In this document: positions 40,283-49,338 of the stretch, in pieces | Numbering within the stretch: position 1 is the stretch's first letter | How the letters are laid out: the number at the start of each line of letters is the position of its first letter | Assembly (NCBI GenBank): GCA_949283695.1 | Contig: CASDTX010000038.1 | Span: 17,171 to 81,170, forward strand | Length of the DNA stretch: 64,000 nt | Source: an uncultured Eubacteriales bacterium | Lineage (GTDB): Bacteria; Bacillota; Clostridia; Lachnospirales; Lachnospiraceae | Reading direction: 5' to 3' | The notes under the pieces: generated by a model | The model's database searches: none | Seen by the model: the letters and a program-made list of their open reading frames with translations, nothing else | Told to the model about the DNA's origin: nothing | Translations under genes and position numbers: made by a program

Positions 40283-41097
40283 TGAGTAAAAAGCGAGACA
40301 CAATTGCTGCATATGCAGTTTTGGTAATCATTGCGGTTGTATTTATCATACCGCTTGCGTGGGTTGTACTGGCATCTTTCGATGAAAATGCAAGTCTGGC
40401 GGTGGGGCTTCCGAACTTCACACTGGATAATTATGTGGAGGTGCTGACCAGCCAGGCGAATCTGCGGTCTTTTGGAAATGGGCTTCTGATGTCCCTTGGA
40501 ACAGCAGTGCTGGTAGTGATTTTGGCCGGATTGGCAGCATACCCGCTGTCCAGATTTGAGATGAAACATAAGAAAATGTTTATGCTCACCATGCTGTTCA
40601 TGACATCACTTCCGGTTACCACACTGATGGTTCCTGTTTTTAAGATTTTTGTCACCGTGAATTTATATGACAATATGTTTGGAATTGTTTTGTTTATGAC
40701 AGCATCCGGTATGCCGTACGCAATCTGGATGATGAAGAACTTTATGGATTCAGTTCCCGTCTCGCTGGAAGAAGCCGCGTGGGTGGATGGAAGCGGAAAA
40801 CTTACAGGAATCCGTAAAGTTGTAATGCCTCTGATGATGCCCGGAATTTTTACTATTGCGATCTATACATTCTCCGGAGCATGGGGAAACTTTTTTGTTC
40901 CGTTTATTCTTCTTTCCAGCAGCGAGAAATATCCGGCATCCATCATGCTGTACCAGTTTTTTGGACAGCATACGGTGGCATACGGAACGCTGGCGGCCTA
41001 TTCCATCGCGTACGCGATGCCGTCGGTGATACTTTACGTGATTATTCAAAAATGGATGTCCAAAGGCTTCAGTATGGCAGGAGCTGACAAAGGCTGA
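40279..41097 (+). CDS. ABC sugar permease (MalG-type)
   Basis: The protein has 272 residues and six helices (AVLVIIAVVFIIPLAWVVLA first). The EAA motif is SLEEAAWVDGSGKLTGIRKV, with VMPLMMPG behind it. An ATGA overlap couples its translation to the first permease gene, and the GH125 gene follows 24 nt later. Confidence 0.92.
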   Translation: MMSKKRDTIAAYAVLVIIAVVFIIPLAWVVLASFDENASLAVGLPNFTLDNYVEVLTSQANLRSFGNGLLMSLGTAVLVVILAGLAAYPLSRFEMKHKKMFMLTMLFMTSLPVTTLMVPVFKIFVTVNLYDNMFGIVLFMTASGMPYAIWMMKNFMDSVPVSLEEAAWVDGSGKLTGIRKVVMPLMMPGIFTIAIYTFSGAWGNFFVPFILLSSSEKYPASIMLYQFFGQHTVAYGTLAAYSIAYAMPSVILYVIIQKWMSKGFSMAGADKG

Positions 41098-41121
41098 TAC
41101 GTTAGGAGGTTAACATGTGCT

Positions 41122-42441
41122 ATGAAGGTAAGAGAATGTTATCGGGCGATCGAAGATAAAATCGCGCTTGTGCGGGAAAAATTCGGCGAAAACAGCAGGA
41201 TTCCGGAAATGTTTGAAAACTGCATTTCCAATACGCTGAAAACAACGATCCGAGTGCATGAAGATGGTTCTGTTTATATGATTACGGGAGATATTCCGGC
41301 TATGTGGCTCCGGGATTCTGCATGCCAGCTCAGACCGTTTCTCATTTTTGCCCGAGAAGATTCAGAGATTGAGGAATTGATCTGCGGATTGATCAAGAAA
41401 CAGATGGAATGTATTCAAATTGACCCGTATGCGAATGCATTTAACGAGTGGGCAGACGGAAACTGCTGGGAGCATGATAAGACGGAAATGAAGCCGGAAT
41501 TATGGGAACGGAAATATGAGGTGGATTCTCTATGCTATCCGGTACAGATTTCTTATCTTCTTTGGAAAAATACCGGATGTACTAGGCATTTTACACCGGA
41601 ATGGCTTGCGTCTGCAAAACGGATCTGTTCTGTCTTCCGTACGGAACAGGATCACGAAAACAGCTCGCCGTATCTTTTTGAGCGGTTTCACTGTGTGCAT
41701 ACGGATACACTCTCGAGAGGAGGAAAGGGAGCGCTTGTAAAGAGCGGGATCGGATTGACCTGGTCCGGATTCAGACCCAGTGACGATTCCTGTGTTTATG
41801 GATACCTGATTCCGTCGAATATGCTGGCGGCAGTGATTTTAGAAAATATGTCAGAAATCGCGGAGACCGTCTACAGGGACCGGAGCTTTTCGGAGGAGAC
41901 GGCAGCCCTGGCGCGGGAGATCCGGGAAGCAGTCGAGCACTGCGGGGTAGTGCCGGGAGAGGACAAGGAGTTTTATGCCTATGAGGTGGACGGATTCGGA
42001 GAGTATAATGTGATGGACGACGCGAATCTGCCGAGTCTTCTGTCGATGCCGTATTTCGGATACTGCGGCAAAGATAACGACAGATACCGCAATACGAGAG
42101 CAGTCATATTAAGTGACAGGAATCCGTACTATTATAAAGGCAAATATGCAGAAGGCATTGGGAGTGCTCATACACCCGCCGGCTATATCTGGCCCATTGC
42201 TCTTGCAATGCAGGCAATGACTTCGGATTCAGAAGAGGAGAAGCTTGCGATCCTTTCTGTGCTGGAACGGACAGACGCTGGTACGGGGATGATGCATGAA
42301 GCCTTCCGTGCGGATGATCCGGAGATATATACGAGACCCTGGTTCTCTTGGGCCAATTCTGTGTTCTGCGAGCTGGTGCTGGACTGCTGCGGCTTTCACG
42401 TGATGTCCCCGCTAAACGAGGGGAATGTGGAACGAGAGTAA
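41122..42441 (+). CDS. GH125 exo-alpha-mannosidase
   Basis: The protein has 439 residues, the normal size of the family, with no signal peptide, so it is cytoplasmic. The hallmark [18 protein letters not shown] lies at residues 56-73; [16 protein letters not shown] and [20 protein letters not shown] are further conserved blocks. GH125 enzymes remove alpha-1,6-linked mannose without a metal. It is the last gene of the ABC importer operon and probably trims the imported oligosaccharide. AGGAGGT lies 11 nt upstream; an out-of-frame ATG in between (41115) may slow initiation. Confidence 0.92.
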   Translation: MKVRECYRAIEDKIALVREKFGENSRIPEMFENCISNTLKTTIRVHEDGSVYMITGDIPAMWLRDSACQLRPFLIFAREDSEIEELICGLIKKQMECIQIDPYANAFNEWADGNCWEHDKTEMKPELWERKYEVDSLCYPVQISYLLWKNTGCTRHFTPEWLASAKRICSVFRTEQDHENSSPYLFERFHCVHTDTLSRGGKGALVKSGIGLTWSGFRPSDDSCVYGYLIPSNMLAAVILENMSEIAETVYRDRSFSEETAALAREIREAVEHCGVVPGEDKEFYAYEVDGFGEYNVMDDANLPSLLSMPYFGYCGKDNDRYRNTRAVILSDRNPYYYKGKYAEGIGSAHTPAGYIWPIALAMQAMTSDSEEEKLAILSVLERTDAGTGMMHEAFRADDPEIYTRPWFSWANSVFCELVLDCCGFHVMSPLNEGNVERE

Positions 42442-42486
42442 CAGAAAAGAAGCGGCAAATTTGTCCCTTAACGGCTCTGTTGCCCC

Positions 42487-42516
42487 TTGTACACTGATGC
42501 TTCAGGGTGTTATAAT
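42487..42516 (+). promoter_or_regulatory. Promoter of asnS
   Basis: TTGTAC (42487-42492), an 18-bp spacer and perfect TATAAT (42511-42516). Confidence 0.7.
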
Positions 42517-42534
42517 ATCAATACTGACACAAAA

Positions 42535-42564
42535 CGGCGGCATGCATTGTGTGCCGCTGTTTTT
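42535..42564 (+). terminator. Terminator-like hairpin in the asnS leader
   Basis: A 9-bp stem with two G-U pairs (CGGCGGCAT with GTGCCGCTG, 7-nt loop) and T5 lies downstream of the asnS promoter. It could be an attenuator of asnS or the terminator of the upstream GH125 operon. Confidence 0.6.
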
Positions 42565-42596
42565 GCGAGAACATTGATTTAAGGAGTTTATTTGAC

Positions 42597-43988
42597 ATGG
42601 AATTGACAACGATCCGGGAGTTATTTAAGAACAGAGAGGCCTATCTGGATAAGAAGGTGACTGTGGGCGGCTGGGTGCGCAGCATCCGCGATTCGAAGAC
42701 GTTCGGGTTTATCGTCGTGAACGACGGATCCTATTTCGAGCCGCTTCAGGTGGTATATCATGACAGTATGGAGAATTTTGCTGAGATATCAAAGCTGAAC
42801 GTGGGGGCAGCGGTGATTGTGACCGGTACACTGGTGGCCACGCCGCAGGCGAAGCAGCCCTTTGAGATTCAGGCAGATGAGGTGCAGGTTGAGGGCGCGT
42901 CAGCTTCGGACTATCCGCTGCAGAAGAAACGACATAGTTTCGAATATCTTAGAACGATTTCTCATCTCCGGCCGAGGACGAATACATTTCAGGCGGTATT
43001 CCGGGTGCGTTCGCTGGCGGCTTATGCTATTCACAAGTTTTTCCAGGAGAGAGGTTTCGTGTATGTCCATACACCGCTGATCACAGGAAGTGACTGTGAA
43101 GGCGCGGGAGAGATGTTCCGCGTGACCACGATGGACCTGGAGAATGTGCCGAAGAAAGAGGACGGCAGCGTGGATTATACGAAGGATTTCTTCGGGAAGG
43201 AGACAAGCCTTACAGTCAGCGGACAGCTCAACGGGGAGACGTATGCGCAGGCGTTCCGCAGCATTTATACCTTTGGCCCTACCTTCCGCGCGGAGAATTC
43301 CAATACGACGAGACATGCCGCAGAGTTCTGGATGATCGAGCCGGAGATCGCGTTTGCGGACCTGGAAGATAATATGGACCTGGCGGAAGCCATGCTGAAG
43401 TATATTATTCAGTATGTGCTGGAGAATGCACCGGAAGAGATGAACTTCTTCAATTCGTTTGTGGACAAGGGGCTTCTGGACCGGCTTCACAATGTGGCGA
43501 ACTCTGACTTCGCAAGGGTAACCTACACAGAGGCGATTGAGCTTCTGCAGAAGAATAATGATAAGTTCGAGTATAAGGTATCGTGGGGATGCGATCTGCA
43601 GACCGAGCATGAGCGGTACCTGACGGAACAGATCTATAAGCGTCCGGTATTCGTGACGGACTATCCGAAGGAGATCAAGGCGTTCTACATGAAGCAGAAT
43701 GACGACGGGAAGACGGTTGCGGCAGTGGACTGTCTGGTGCCGGGGATCGGCGAGATCATCGGGGGAAGCCAGAGAGAGGATAATTATGACAAGCTTCTGG
43801 CTCGCATGAAAGAGCTTGGGCTGAAAGAAGAGGATTATGGATTCTATCTGGATCTGAGAAAATACGGATCTACCAGACATGCGGGATTCGGACTTGGATT
43901 TGAGCGCTGCGTGATGTATCTGACAGGAATGTCTAATATCCGCGACGTGATCCCGTTCCCGAGAACGGTAAATAACTGTGAATTATAA
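42597..43988 (+). CDS. asnS: Asparaginyl-tRNA synthetase
   Basis: The protein has 463 residues. An N-terminal OB fold ([20 protein letters not shown]) is followed by the class II catalytic core: motif 2 in [20 protein letters not shown] and motif 3 in [20 protein letters not shown]. The ending [11 protein letters not shown] is typical of AsnRS rather than AspRS. It charges tRNA-Asn. The ATG at 42597 is fixed by AAGGAG upstream. It is monocistronic with its own promoter. Confidence 0.95.
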   Translation: MELTTIRELFKNREAYLDKKVTVGGWVRSIRDSKTFGFIVVNDGSYFEPLQVVYHDSMENFAEISKLNVGAAVIVTGTLVATPQAKQPFEIQADEVQVEGASASDYPLQKKRHSFEYLRTISHLRPRTNTFQAVFRVRSLAAYAIHKFFQERGFVYVHTPLITGSDCEGAGEMFRVTTMDLENVPKKEDGSVDYTKDFFGKETSLTVSGQLNGETYAQAFRSIYTFGPTFRAENSNTTRHAAEFWMIEPEIAFADLEDNMDLAEAMLKYIIQYVLENAPEEMNFFNSFVDKGLLDRLHNVANSDFARVTYTEAIELLQKNNDKFEYKVSWGCDLQTEHERYLTEQIYKRPVFVTDYPKEIKAFYMKQNDDGKTVAAVDCLVPGIGEIIGGSQREDNYDKLLARMKELGLKEEDYGFYLDLRKYGSTRHAGFGLGFERCVMYLTGMSNIRDVIPFPRTVNNCEL

Positions 43989-44065
43989 TCAGCGGAGAAA
44001 GTACGAGGGCGCGGCATTGGGGATGCGGCGCTCTTGTTTCGTAACGGCAGAAAGGGGATGCGGGA

Positions 44066-45118
44066 ATGAAATTTATACATATCGCAGACGTGCATCTGGG
44101 CGCAGAGCCGGACGCGGGGCCTCTGTACACGGACAGGCGTCCGCGGGAGATATGGGAAACTTTTGAACATGTGATTCATACCTGTGAAGAAGAGCAGACG
44201 GATCTGCTGCTGATTGCGGGAGATCTGTTCCACCGGCAGCCTCTGCTGCGGGAGCTGAAGGAAACGGACGCGCTCTTTGCAGGCCTGACACATACGAAGG
44301 TTGTGCTGATCGCGGGCAATCATGATTACATGAAGCTGGGTTCGTATTATCGAACGTTTGCATGGAGTGAAAATGTATACCCGCTGTTCGACAAGATGGT
44401 TCAGTATGTCGATTTCCCGGAACTTCATACAGCGGTATATGGACTGAGCTATTACAGCAGAGAGATGCGGGAACCGGTGTATGATGAGATCACGGCCGGC
44501 GGAATCGAACCTGTAGAGATCCTGCTTGGCCACGGGGGCGACGAGAAACATATCCCCATTGACCGGAGCAGACTTTCGGATTCCGGATTCGCGTATATTG
44601 CACTGGGACATATTCATAAGCCCCAGGCATTGGAGAAAAACCGGATTGTTTACAGCGGCGCTCTGGAACCCATTGACCGAAATGACACCGGAGCTCACGG
44701 GTATATCCGCGGTGAGATTACGGACCGGGGAGTTCGGATTCAGTGGGTGCCATGTGCGGTCAGAGAGTACCTCCATGCTGAGATCCCGGTGGAAGCAGAT
44801 GATACAATGGTTTCAGTGGGAAAGAAAATTGAACAACTGATAAATAGAAATGGAAACAAAAACATTTACAAAATAACGCTGCGAGGAAAACGGGATCCGG
44901 ATATTATCTTTGACACGAAGCGACTGTCTGAGCGGGGAAATATTCTGGAAACAGTAGACCGAACAGAGCCGGCCTATGATCTGAAGCGGCTGTTGGAGGA
45001 AAATGAGGACCGGCTTCTTGGCAGATTTATCAGCAGGTTCGCGGGATGCAGAGAGGGCAGCGTGGAGTATGAGGCGCTGTGCGAGGGCGTGGATGCCCTG
45101 CTTGCCAGCAGGGAGTAA
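44066..45118 (+). CDS. sbcD: SbcD-type metallophosphoesterase (DNA repair nuclease)
   Basis: The protein has 350 residues. The phosphoesterase motifs are complete: IHIADVHLGAEPD, LLIAGDLFHRQPLL, VVLIAGNHDYMKLG, LLGHGGDE and YIALGHIHKPQ. These bind two Mn2+ in the Mre11/SbcD/YhaO family, which cuts DNA ends and hairpins. It lies 11 nt before an ATPase gene whose product is the expected SbcC/YhaN-like partner. GGGG lies close to the start codon. The partner is unusually short, so YhaO is the closer name. Confidence 0.88.
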   Translation: MKFIHIADVHLGAEPDAGPLYTDRRPREIWETFEHVIHTCEEEQTDLLLIAGDLFHRQPLLRELKETDALFAGLTHTKVVLIAGNHDYMKLGSYYRTFAWSENVYPLFDKMVQYVDFPELHTAVYGLSYYSREMREPVYDEITAGGIEPVEILLGHGGDEKHIPIDRSRLSDSGFAYIALGHIHKPQALEKNRIVYSGALEPIDRNDTGAHGYIRGEITDRGVRIQWVPCAVREYLHAEIPVEADDTMVSVGKKIEQLINRNGNKNIYKITLRGKRDPDIIFDTKRLSERGNILETVDRTEPAYDLKRLLEENEDRLLGRFISRFAGCREGSVEYEALCEGVDALLASRE

Positions 45119-45129
45119 GAAGGGAAAGG

Positions 45130-46773
45130 ATGCCAAAGATGGTAATAACAGAGCTGTATATTAAAAATTTCGGAAAGTTCTCAGACAGGCACATCAGCCT
45201 GCATGACGGGCTCCAGGTCATTACCGGAGAGAATGAATATGGGAAATCCACGATCCACGCATTTATCAGGGCCATGCTGTTCGGTCTGGAACGGGGGCGC
45301 GGGAGAGCCGCGGCGAAGGATGATTATACCCGCTACGAACCGTGGGGAGAACCAGGATATTACGCAGGGACGATGCGGTTTCTATGCGGAGGCAGGACGT
45401 TTCGGCTGGAACGGAGCTTCGGACGGTATTCCCGGCAGGCGTCCCTGATCTGCGAAGATGACGGGGAAGAGCTGTCTGTGGAACAGGGGGATCTCTCGGT
45501 CCTTCTGGGCGGTCTTACGCCTGGGCTGTTTGACAGCACGGTTTCGATCGGCCAGCTAAAATCAGAGCCGGGGCAGGAACTGTCGGCAGCGCTCGAGAAC
45601 TATGCGGCCAACTACTATGAGACTGGCGACGGTGAGATCGACCTGAACGCGGCGTTCCAGGTCCTGCGCGAGAAGCGCCGTGAGGCTGAGAAGGCTGTGC
45701 GGGAAGAGGAGGCGGAGGCAGAGGCGGCGCGCCGGAAGCTTCTGCAGGAGTGCGCGTACCTGGAACGGGATATGCAGCGCCTGCAGAGTGACTACGAGAA
45801 GTGCAGGGCGCGGCTGCATGAACGGAATACAGAACGGACGATCGAACGGAATACAGAACGGGCGGCAGAGCGGCAGGCGGGCAGAGGCGGCGCGGGCTCC
45901 GGCGGCGCGGCCGGAACTAAGGGGACGGAAACCGGCGGCAAGAGTCTGATGAAACTTGGGGCTGCCGGGCTCCTTGCAGGCCTGCTCGGGATCGCCTGGG
46001 GTCTGCTTCTCGGGAATCCCTGGTTCCAGGAGAATGTGAAAGGATTGTCTGGAATGTCATCATTTCCGTTTCTTTTGATCGGCGGATGTGTCGCGGCTGT
46101 CGGAATCGCTGCACTGATGGCCGGGGGTATGAAGAAGGTGAGAGGGAGAAGCACGGCCGGGCAGAAGGTGGAACAGAAGCCCCGGCAGGAGCTGAATACG
46201 CAGAATACGGAAGAGAAGAAACGCCTGGCCTGGGAGATGGACCGGATCCGCGGGGAATGGAAGGAAAAGGAAATCCGGCGGGAAAATCTCAGGGAGCAGT
46301 GTGAAGAAAGCGAAAGCAGTGAGACTCTGGCAGCGCTGAAGCGGAGATGCACGGCCATCGCTCTCGCGGAAGAAGAACTGAAGAAAGCGGCAGAGGAGAC
46401 CGGCAGCCAGACGATGCGTATGATGAATGCCAAGGCATCGGAGATTTTTGCATTTATCACAGAGGGGAAATATAAGAGAATCGACCTCGATGAGAACCGG
46501 AAAATCTCGGTGTGGGACGGAGAGAGAAGAACAGCGGCAGAGCGTCTGAGCAGAGGGACGATCGAACAGATCTATTTCGCGGTGCGTATGGCAGCGGCGG
46601 ATCTGCTCCTGGAGGAACCGGTTCCGGTGATTCTGGACGATGTGTTTGCATTTTATGATGATAAAAGACTCGTCTCTGCATTAAAATGGTTGAGCAGCTG
46701 CGGAAAACAGGTTATAATATTTAGCTGTCATAAGAGAGAAGAAGAGATAGTGAAGAAGGAAGAGTTACTGTGA
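45130..46773 (+). CDS. SbcC/YhaN-like ATPase with internal membrane segments
   Basis: The protein has 547 residues. The N-terminal Walker A is ITGENEYGKSTIHAFIRA; the C-terminus has the signature LSRGTIEQIYFAVRMAAADL and Walker B VPVILDDVFAFYDD. Between them are two short coiled coils separated by two hydrophobic stretches (about residues 278-298 and 310-335, MKLGAAGLLAGLLGIAWGLL and FPFLLIGGCVAAVGIAALMA). Full SbcC has about 1000 residues and no membrane helices, so the arms are shortened and membrane-linked. Encoded next to the nuclease and overlapping cca by 4 nt. Confidence 0.85.
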   Translation: MPKMVITELYIKNFGKFSDRHISLHDGLQVITGENEYGKSTIHAFIRAMLFGLERGRGRAAAKDDYTRYEPWGEPGYYAGTMRFLCGGRTFRLERSFGRYSRQASLICEDDGEELSVEQGDLSVLLGGLTPGLFDSTVSIGQLKSEPGQELSAALENYAANYYETGDGEIDLNAAFQVLREKRREAEKAVREEEAEAEAARRKLLQECAYLERDMQRLQSDYEKCRARLHERNTERTIERNTERAAERQAGRGGAGSGGAAGTKGTETGGKSLMKLGAAGLLAGLLGIAWGLLLGNPWFQENVKGLSGMSSFPFLLIGGCVAAVGIAALMAGGMKKVRGRSTAGQKVEQKPRQELNTQNTEEKKRLAWEMDRIRGEWKEKEIRRENLREQCEESESSETLAALKRRCTAIALAEEELKKAAEETGSQTMRMMNAKASEIFAFITEGKYKRIDLDENRKISVWDGERRTAAERLSRGTIEQIYFAVRMAAADLLLEEPVPVILDDVFAFYDDKRLVSALKWLSSCGKQVIIFSCHKREEEIVKKEELL

Positions 46774-48104
46774 AAATAGCATTGCCAAGAAAAGTGATGA
46801 TGATTATCAATAATCTGGAACTCCACGGGTATGAGGCTTATGCCGTGGGCGGCTGTGTCAGGGATGCGATCCTGGCCAGACGGCCGGAGGACTGGGATAT
46901 CACGACATCGGCGCGCCCGGAGGAGATCAAGAAGCTGTTCAGAAGAACCGTGGATACGGGGATAGAACACGGAACGGTTACGGTTCTGCTGGGCAAGGAC
47001 AGCTTTGAAGTGACTACGTACCGGATCGACGGGGATTATGAAGACAGCCGTCATCCCAAAGAGGTACGGTTTACGAACCGGCTGGAGGAGGATCTCCGCC
47101 GGCGGGATTTTACAATTAATGCGATGGCGTACAATGAGGAAGTGCGCCTTGTGGATGTGTTCGGAGGCATGAAGGACCTGAACCATCATCTCATCCGCTG
47201 TGTGGGGGATCCGAAGGAGCGTTTTTCGGAGGATGCGCTCAGGATCCTGCGCGCGGTCCGTTTCTCGGCTCAGCTGAATTTCCCCATTGAGCCGGAGACC
47301 GCGGCGGCGGTGCGGAAGCTTGCGCCGACCCTGCGGAAGATCAGTGCCGAACGGATACGGGCAGAGCTGGTGAAGCTGCTCGTCTCTCCCCATCCGGAGC
47401 GGATCCAGGATGCTTATGAACTGGGGATTACGAAGATCATCCTGCCGGAGTGGGATGCCATGGTCGGTGTAGAGCAGAATACGCCGCATCATAAATATGA
47501 TGTGGCCCGCCATACCATTCAGGCGCTGAAGAATGTCAAAAGGGACAAGATCCTGAGGCTTACGCTCCTCTTTCATGATATGGGCAAGCCTGCTGTGAGG
47601 ACGACGGACGAGATGGGCCGGGATCATTTTAAAGGACATGCACTGGTCAGCGAGGAGATCGCCAGGAAGGTGATGCACCGCCTGAAGTTTGACAATGACA
47701 CCCTGAAGAAGGTGGCCAGACTGGTCTGCTATCATGATTATCGAATCGAAGCGACGCCGGCAAATGTCCGCAGAGCTATGAACCGGATCGGCGTGGAGCT
47801 GTTCCCCTACTACCTGGCGGTGCGCATGGCGGATATCAAAGCACAGAGTGCCCGCGGGAGAAGAGAGAAGATTGAAAATATCGTAGAGATCCGGAAGCTG
47901 TATCAGGAAGCGCTTCTGAACGGCGACTGTGTGACTCTGCGGCAGCTGGCGGTGGGCGGCCGGGAGCTGATGGACCTGGGCATGAAGCCGGGCCGGGAAC
48001 TGGGATGTATGCTCAGTGAACTTCTGGAGTATGTGATCGACGACCCGCAGCGCAATGACAAAGAAATCCTATGTAAATATGTAAAAGAAAAACTCAGCCT
48101 GTGA
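46770..48104 (+). CDS. cca: CCA-adding tRNA nucleotidyltransferase
   Basis: The protein has 444 residues. The class II nucleotidyltransferase head is YAVGGCVRDAILARRPEDWD with DWD as the metal site, then RRRDFTINAMAYN. An HD domain follows (LFHDMGKPAVRT). It adds or repairs the CCA end of tRNAs; the tRNA-Cys in this window lacks an encoded CCA and needs it. The GTG start overlaps the ATPase gene by 4 nt. Confidence 0.93.
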   Translation: MKIALPRKVMMIINNLELHGYEAYAVGGCVRDAILARRPEDWDITTSARPEEIKKLFRRTVDTGIEHGTVTVLLGKDSFEVTTYRIDGDYEDSRHPKEVRFTNRLEEDLRRRDFTINAMAYNEEVRLVDVFGGMKDLNHHLIRCVGDPKERFSEDALRILRAVRFSAQLNFPIEPETAAAVRKLAPTLRKISAERIRAELVKLLVSPHPERIQDAYELGITKIILPEWDAMVGVEQNTPHHKYDVARHTIQALKNVKRDKILRLTLLFHDMGKPAVRTTDEMGRDHFKGHALVSEEIARKVMHRLKFDNDTLKKVARLVCYHDYRIEATPANVRRAMNRIGVELFPYYLAVRMADIKAQSARGRREKIENIVEIRKLYQEALLNGDCVTLRQLAVGGRELMDLGMKPGRELGCMLSELLEYVIDDPQRNDKEILCKYVKEKLSL

Positions 48105-48145
48105 GTCATAGCCGGGCTGACCTCCTCATAGACTAAGATGTAACA

Positions 48146-48178
48146 GTTCAGCCGCGTGCTTACCCGGCGCGGCTGAAC
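48146..48178. repeat. Intergenic palindrome of the GTTCAG family
   Basis: A perfect 11-bp stem, GTTCAGCCGCG with CGCGGCTGAAC, separated by 11 nt. The ends match those of the elements at 31172 and 52513. There is no T run, so it is not a classical terminator. Confidence 0.7.
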
Positions 48179-48211
48179 CGAAATCTGAATATGCGGTGAC
48201 AGGGGGCAGCC

Positions 48212-49237
48212 ATGAGGGAAGAATATGAACTGGAAGTGCTGGAGAAATATGATATAGAAGTGAAAGGCACCCGGCGGATCAGGGGTGCGTTTTTTTGCGA
48301 TACGAATGAGGGGACGATGCTGCTGAAAGAGACGAAGATGTCCGCGCGGCGCGCCTCCTTATTGTATTCTGTACTCAGCCGTCTGGAGAAACGGCAGGGG
48401 CTCCGTGTCGATACGCCTGTATTTGCCGGGGACGGGGAATTGCTCGTGACATCAGCGGACGGAACGGTTTATATGCTGAAGCGATGGTTCCAGGGACGGG
48501 AATGTGATATCCGCCAGGATGCGGAAGTAGAACGTGCCGCCGGGAAGCTGGGGATTCTGCACCGCGAAACCGGGAGCAGGGAACTGTGGGAACCGGAGGA
48601 GGGCGGAGCCGGGATCGGCGCCGGAGCCGGCGGAACGGCAAGAGATCCGGAAGAGGAGATTCGAAGACATAACCGGGAGCTGAAGAAAGTCCGTTCTTTT
48701 ATTCGAGGCAGGACGGTTAAGAATGAGTTCGAGTCTATTTTCCTTGAGAACTTCGAGAACATGTACCGCACAGCGGAACTGGTGCTGGAGAGGATGCAGG
48801 ATTCCGGCTGCGGAAGGCTTTTCAGAGACAGTATCCGTGACGGCTGTCTGGTGCATGGCGATTATAACTATCACAACCTTCTGGTGATACGAGAGGATAT
48901 GGCGGTCACCGGGTTCGAACACATTCATGTGGATGTACAGGCAGATGATCTCTATTATTTCATGCGGAAGGTCATGGAAAAGCATCGATGGAAACGAAAT
49001 ACTGGACAGAGGCTCATAGAAGCCTATGAGGAAGAACGGAAGCTTCATCCGGCGGAGCTGGAATACATCGGACTCTGCCTGGCATACCCGGAGAAATTCT
49101 GGAAGACAGCCAGCAGTTATTACCACTCAAATAAGGCATGGATCCCGGAAAAATCCGTGGAAAAACTGAAGCTGGCGGTCCGCCAGAACGAAGAGAAATA
49201 TGGGTTTTTGGAAGATCTATTTTCTCTGCGGTTCTGA
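48212..49237 (+). CDS. CotS-family spore coat protein (kinase-like fold)
   Basis: The protein has 341 residues of the CotS/YtaA aminoglycoside-phosphotransferase-like fold. Visible parts are GTMLLKETKMSARRASLLYS (the Lys of the N-lobe), LVHGDYNYHNLLVI (the Brenner-type catalytic HGD..N loop) and FEHIHVDVQADDLYYFMRKV. Family members are found in the coats of endospores, but many retain kinase-like residues. It lies between cca and the phosphoglucomutase gene with its own ribosome site (AGGGGG). A Gly-rich loop near residue 130 is low complexity. Confidence 0.85.
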   Translation: MREEYELEVLEKYDIEVKGTRRIRGAFFCDTNEGTMLLKETKMSARRASLLYSVLSRLEKRQGLRVDTPVFAGDGELLVTSADGTVYMLKRWFQGRECDIRQDAEVERAAGKLGILHRETGSRELWEPEEGGAGIGAGAGGTARDPEEEIRRHNRELKKVRSFIRGRTVKNEFESIFLENFENMYRTAELVLERMQDSGCGRLFRDSIRDGCLVHGDYNYHNLLVIREDMAVTGFEHIHVDVQADDLYYFMRKVMEKHRWKRNTGQRLIEAYEEERKLHPAELEYIGLCLAYPEKFWKTASSYYHSNKAWIPEKSVEKLKLAVRQNEEKYGFLEDLFSLRF

Positions 49238-49249
49238 GGGTGGTTTTTG

Positions 49250-49278
49250 TTGCCGTGGGGGCAAAAACATGGTATATT
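49250..49278 (+). promoter_or_regulatory. Promoter of phosphoglucomutase gene
   Basis: TTGCCG (49250-49255), a 17-bp spacer and TATATT (49273-49278). Confidence 0.7.
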
Positions 49279-49338
49279 AAAACTGGATTTGTGGATTTTC
49301 ACAAAAAATGAATAAAAAAGATGTCAGGAGTGGTAAAA

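Noticed and set aside
42442-42596. T-box riboswitch for asnS
   Set aside because: The leader is only about 75 nt and the T-box core sequence is not visible.
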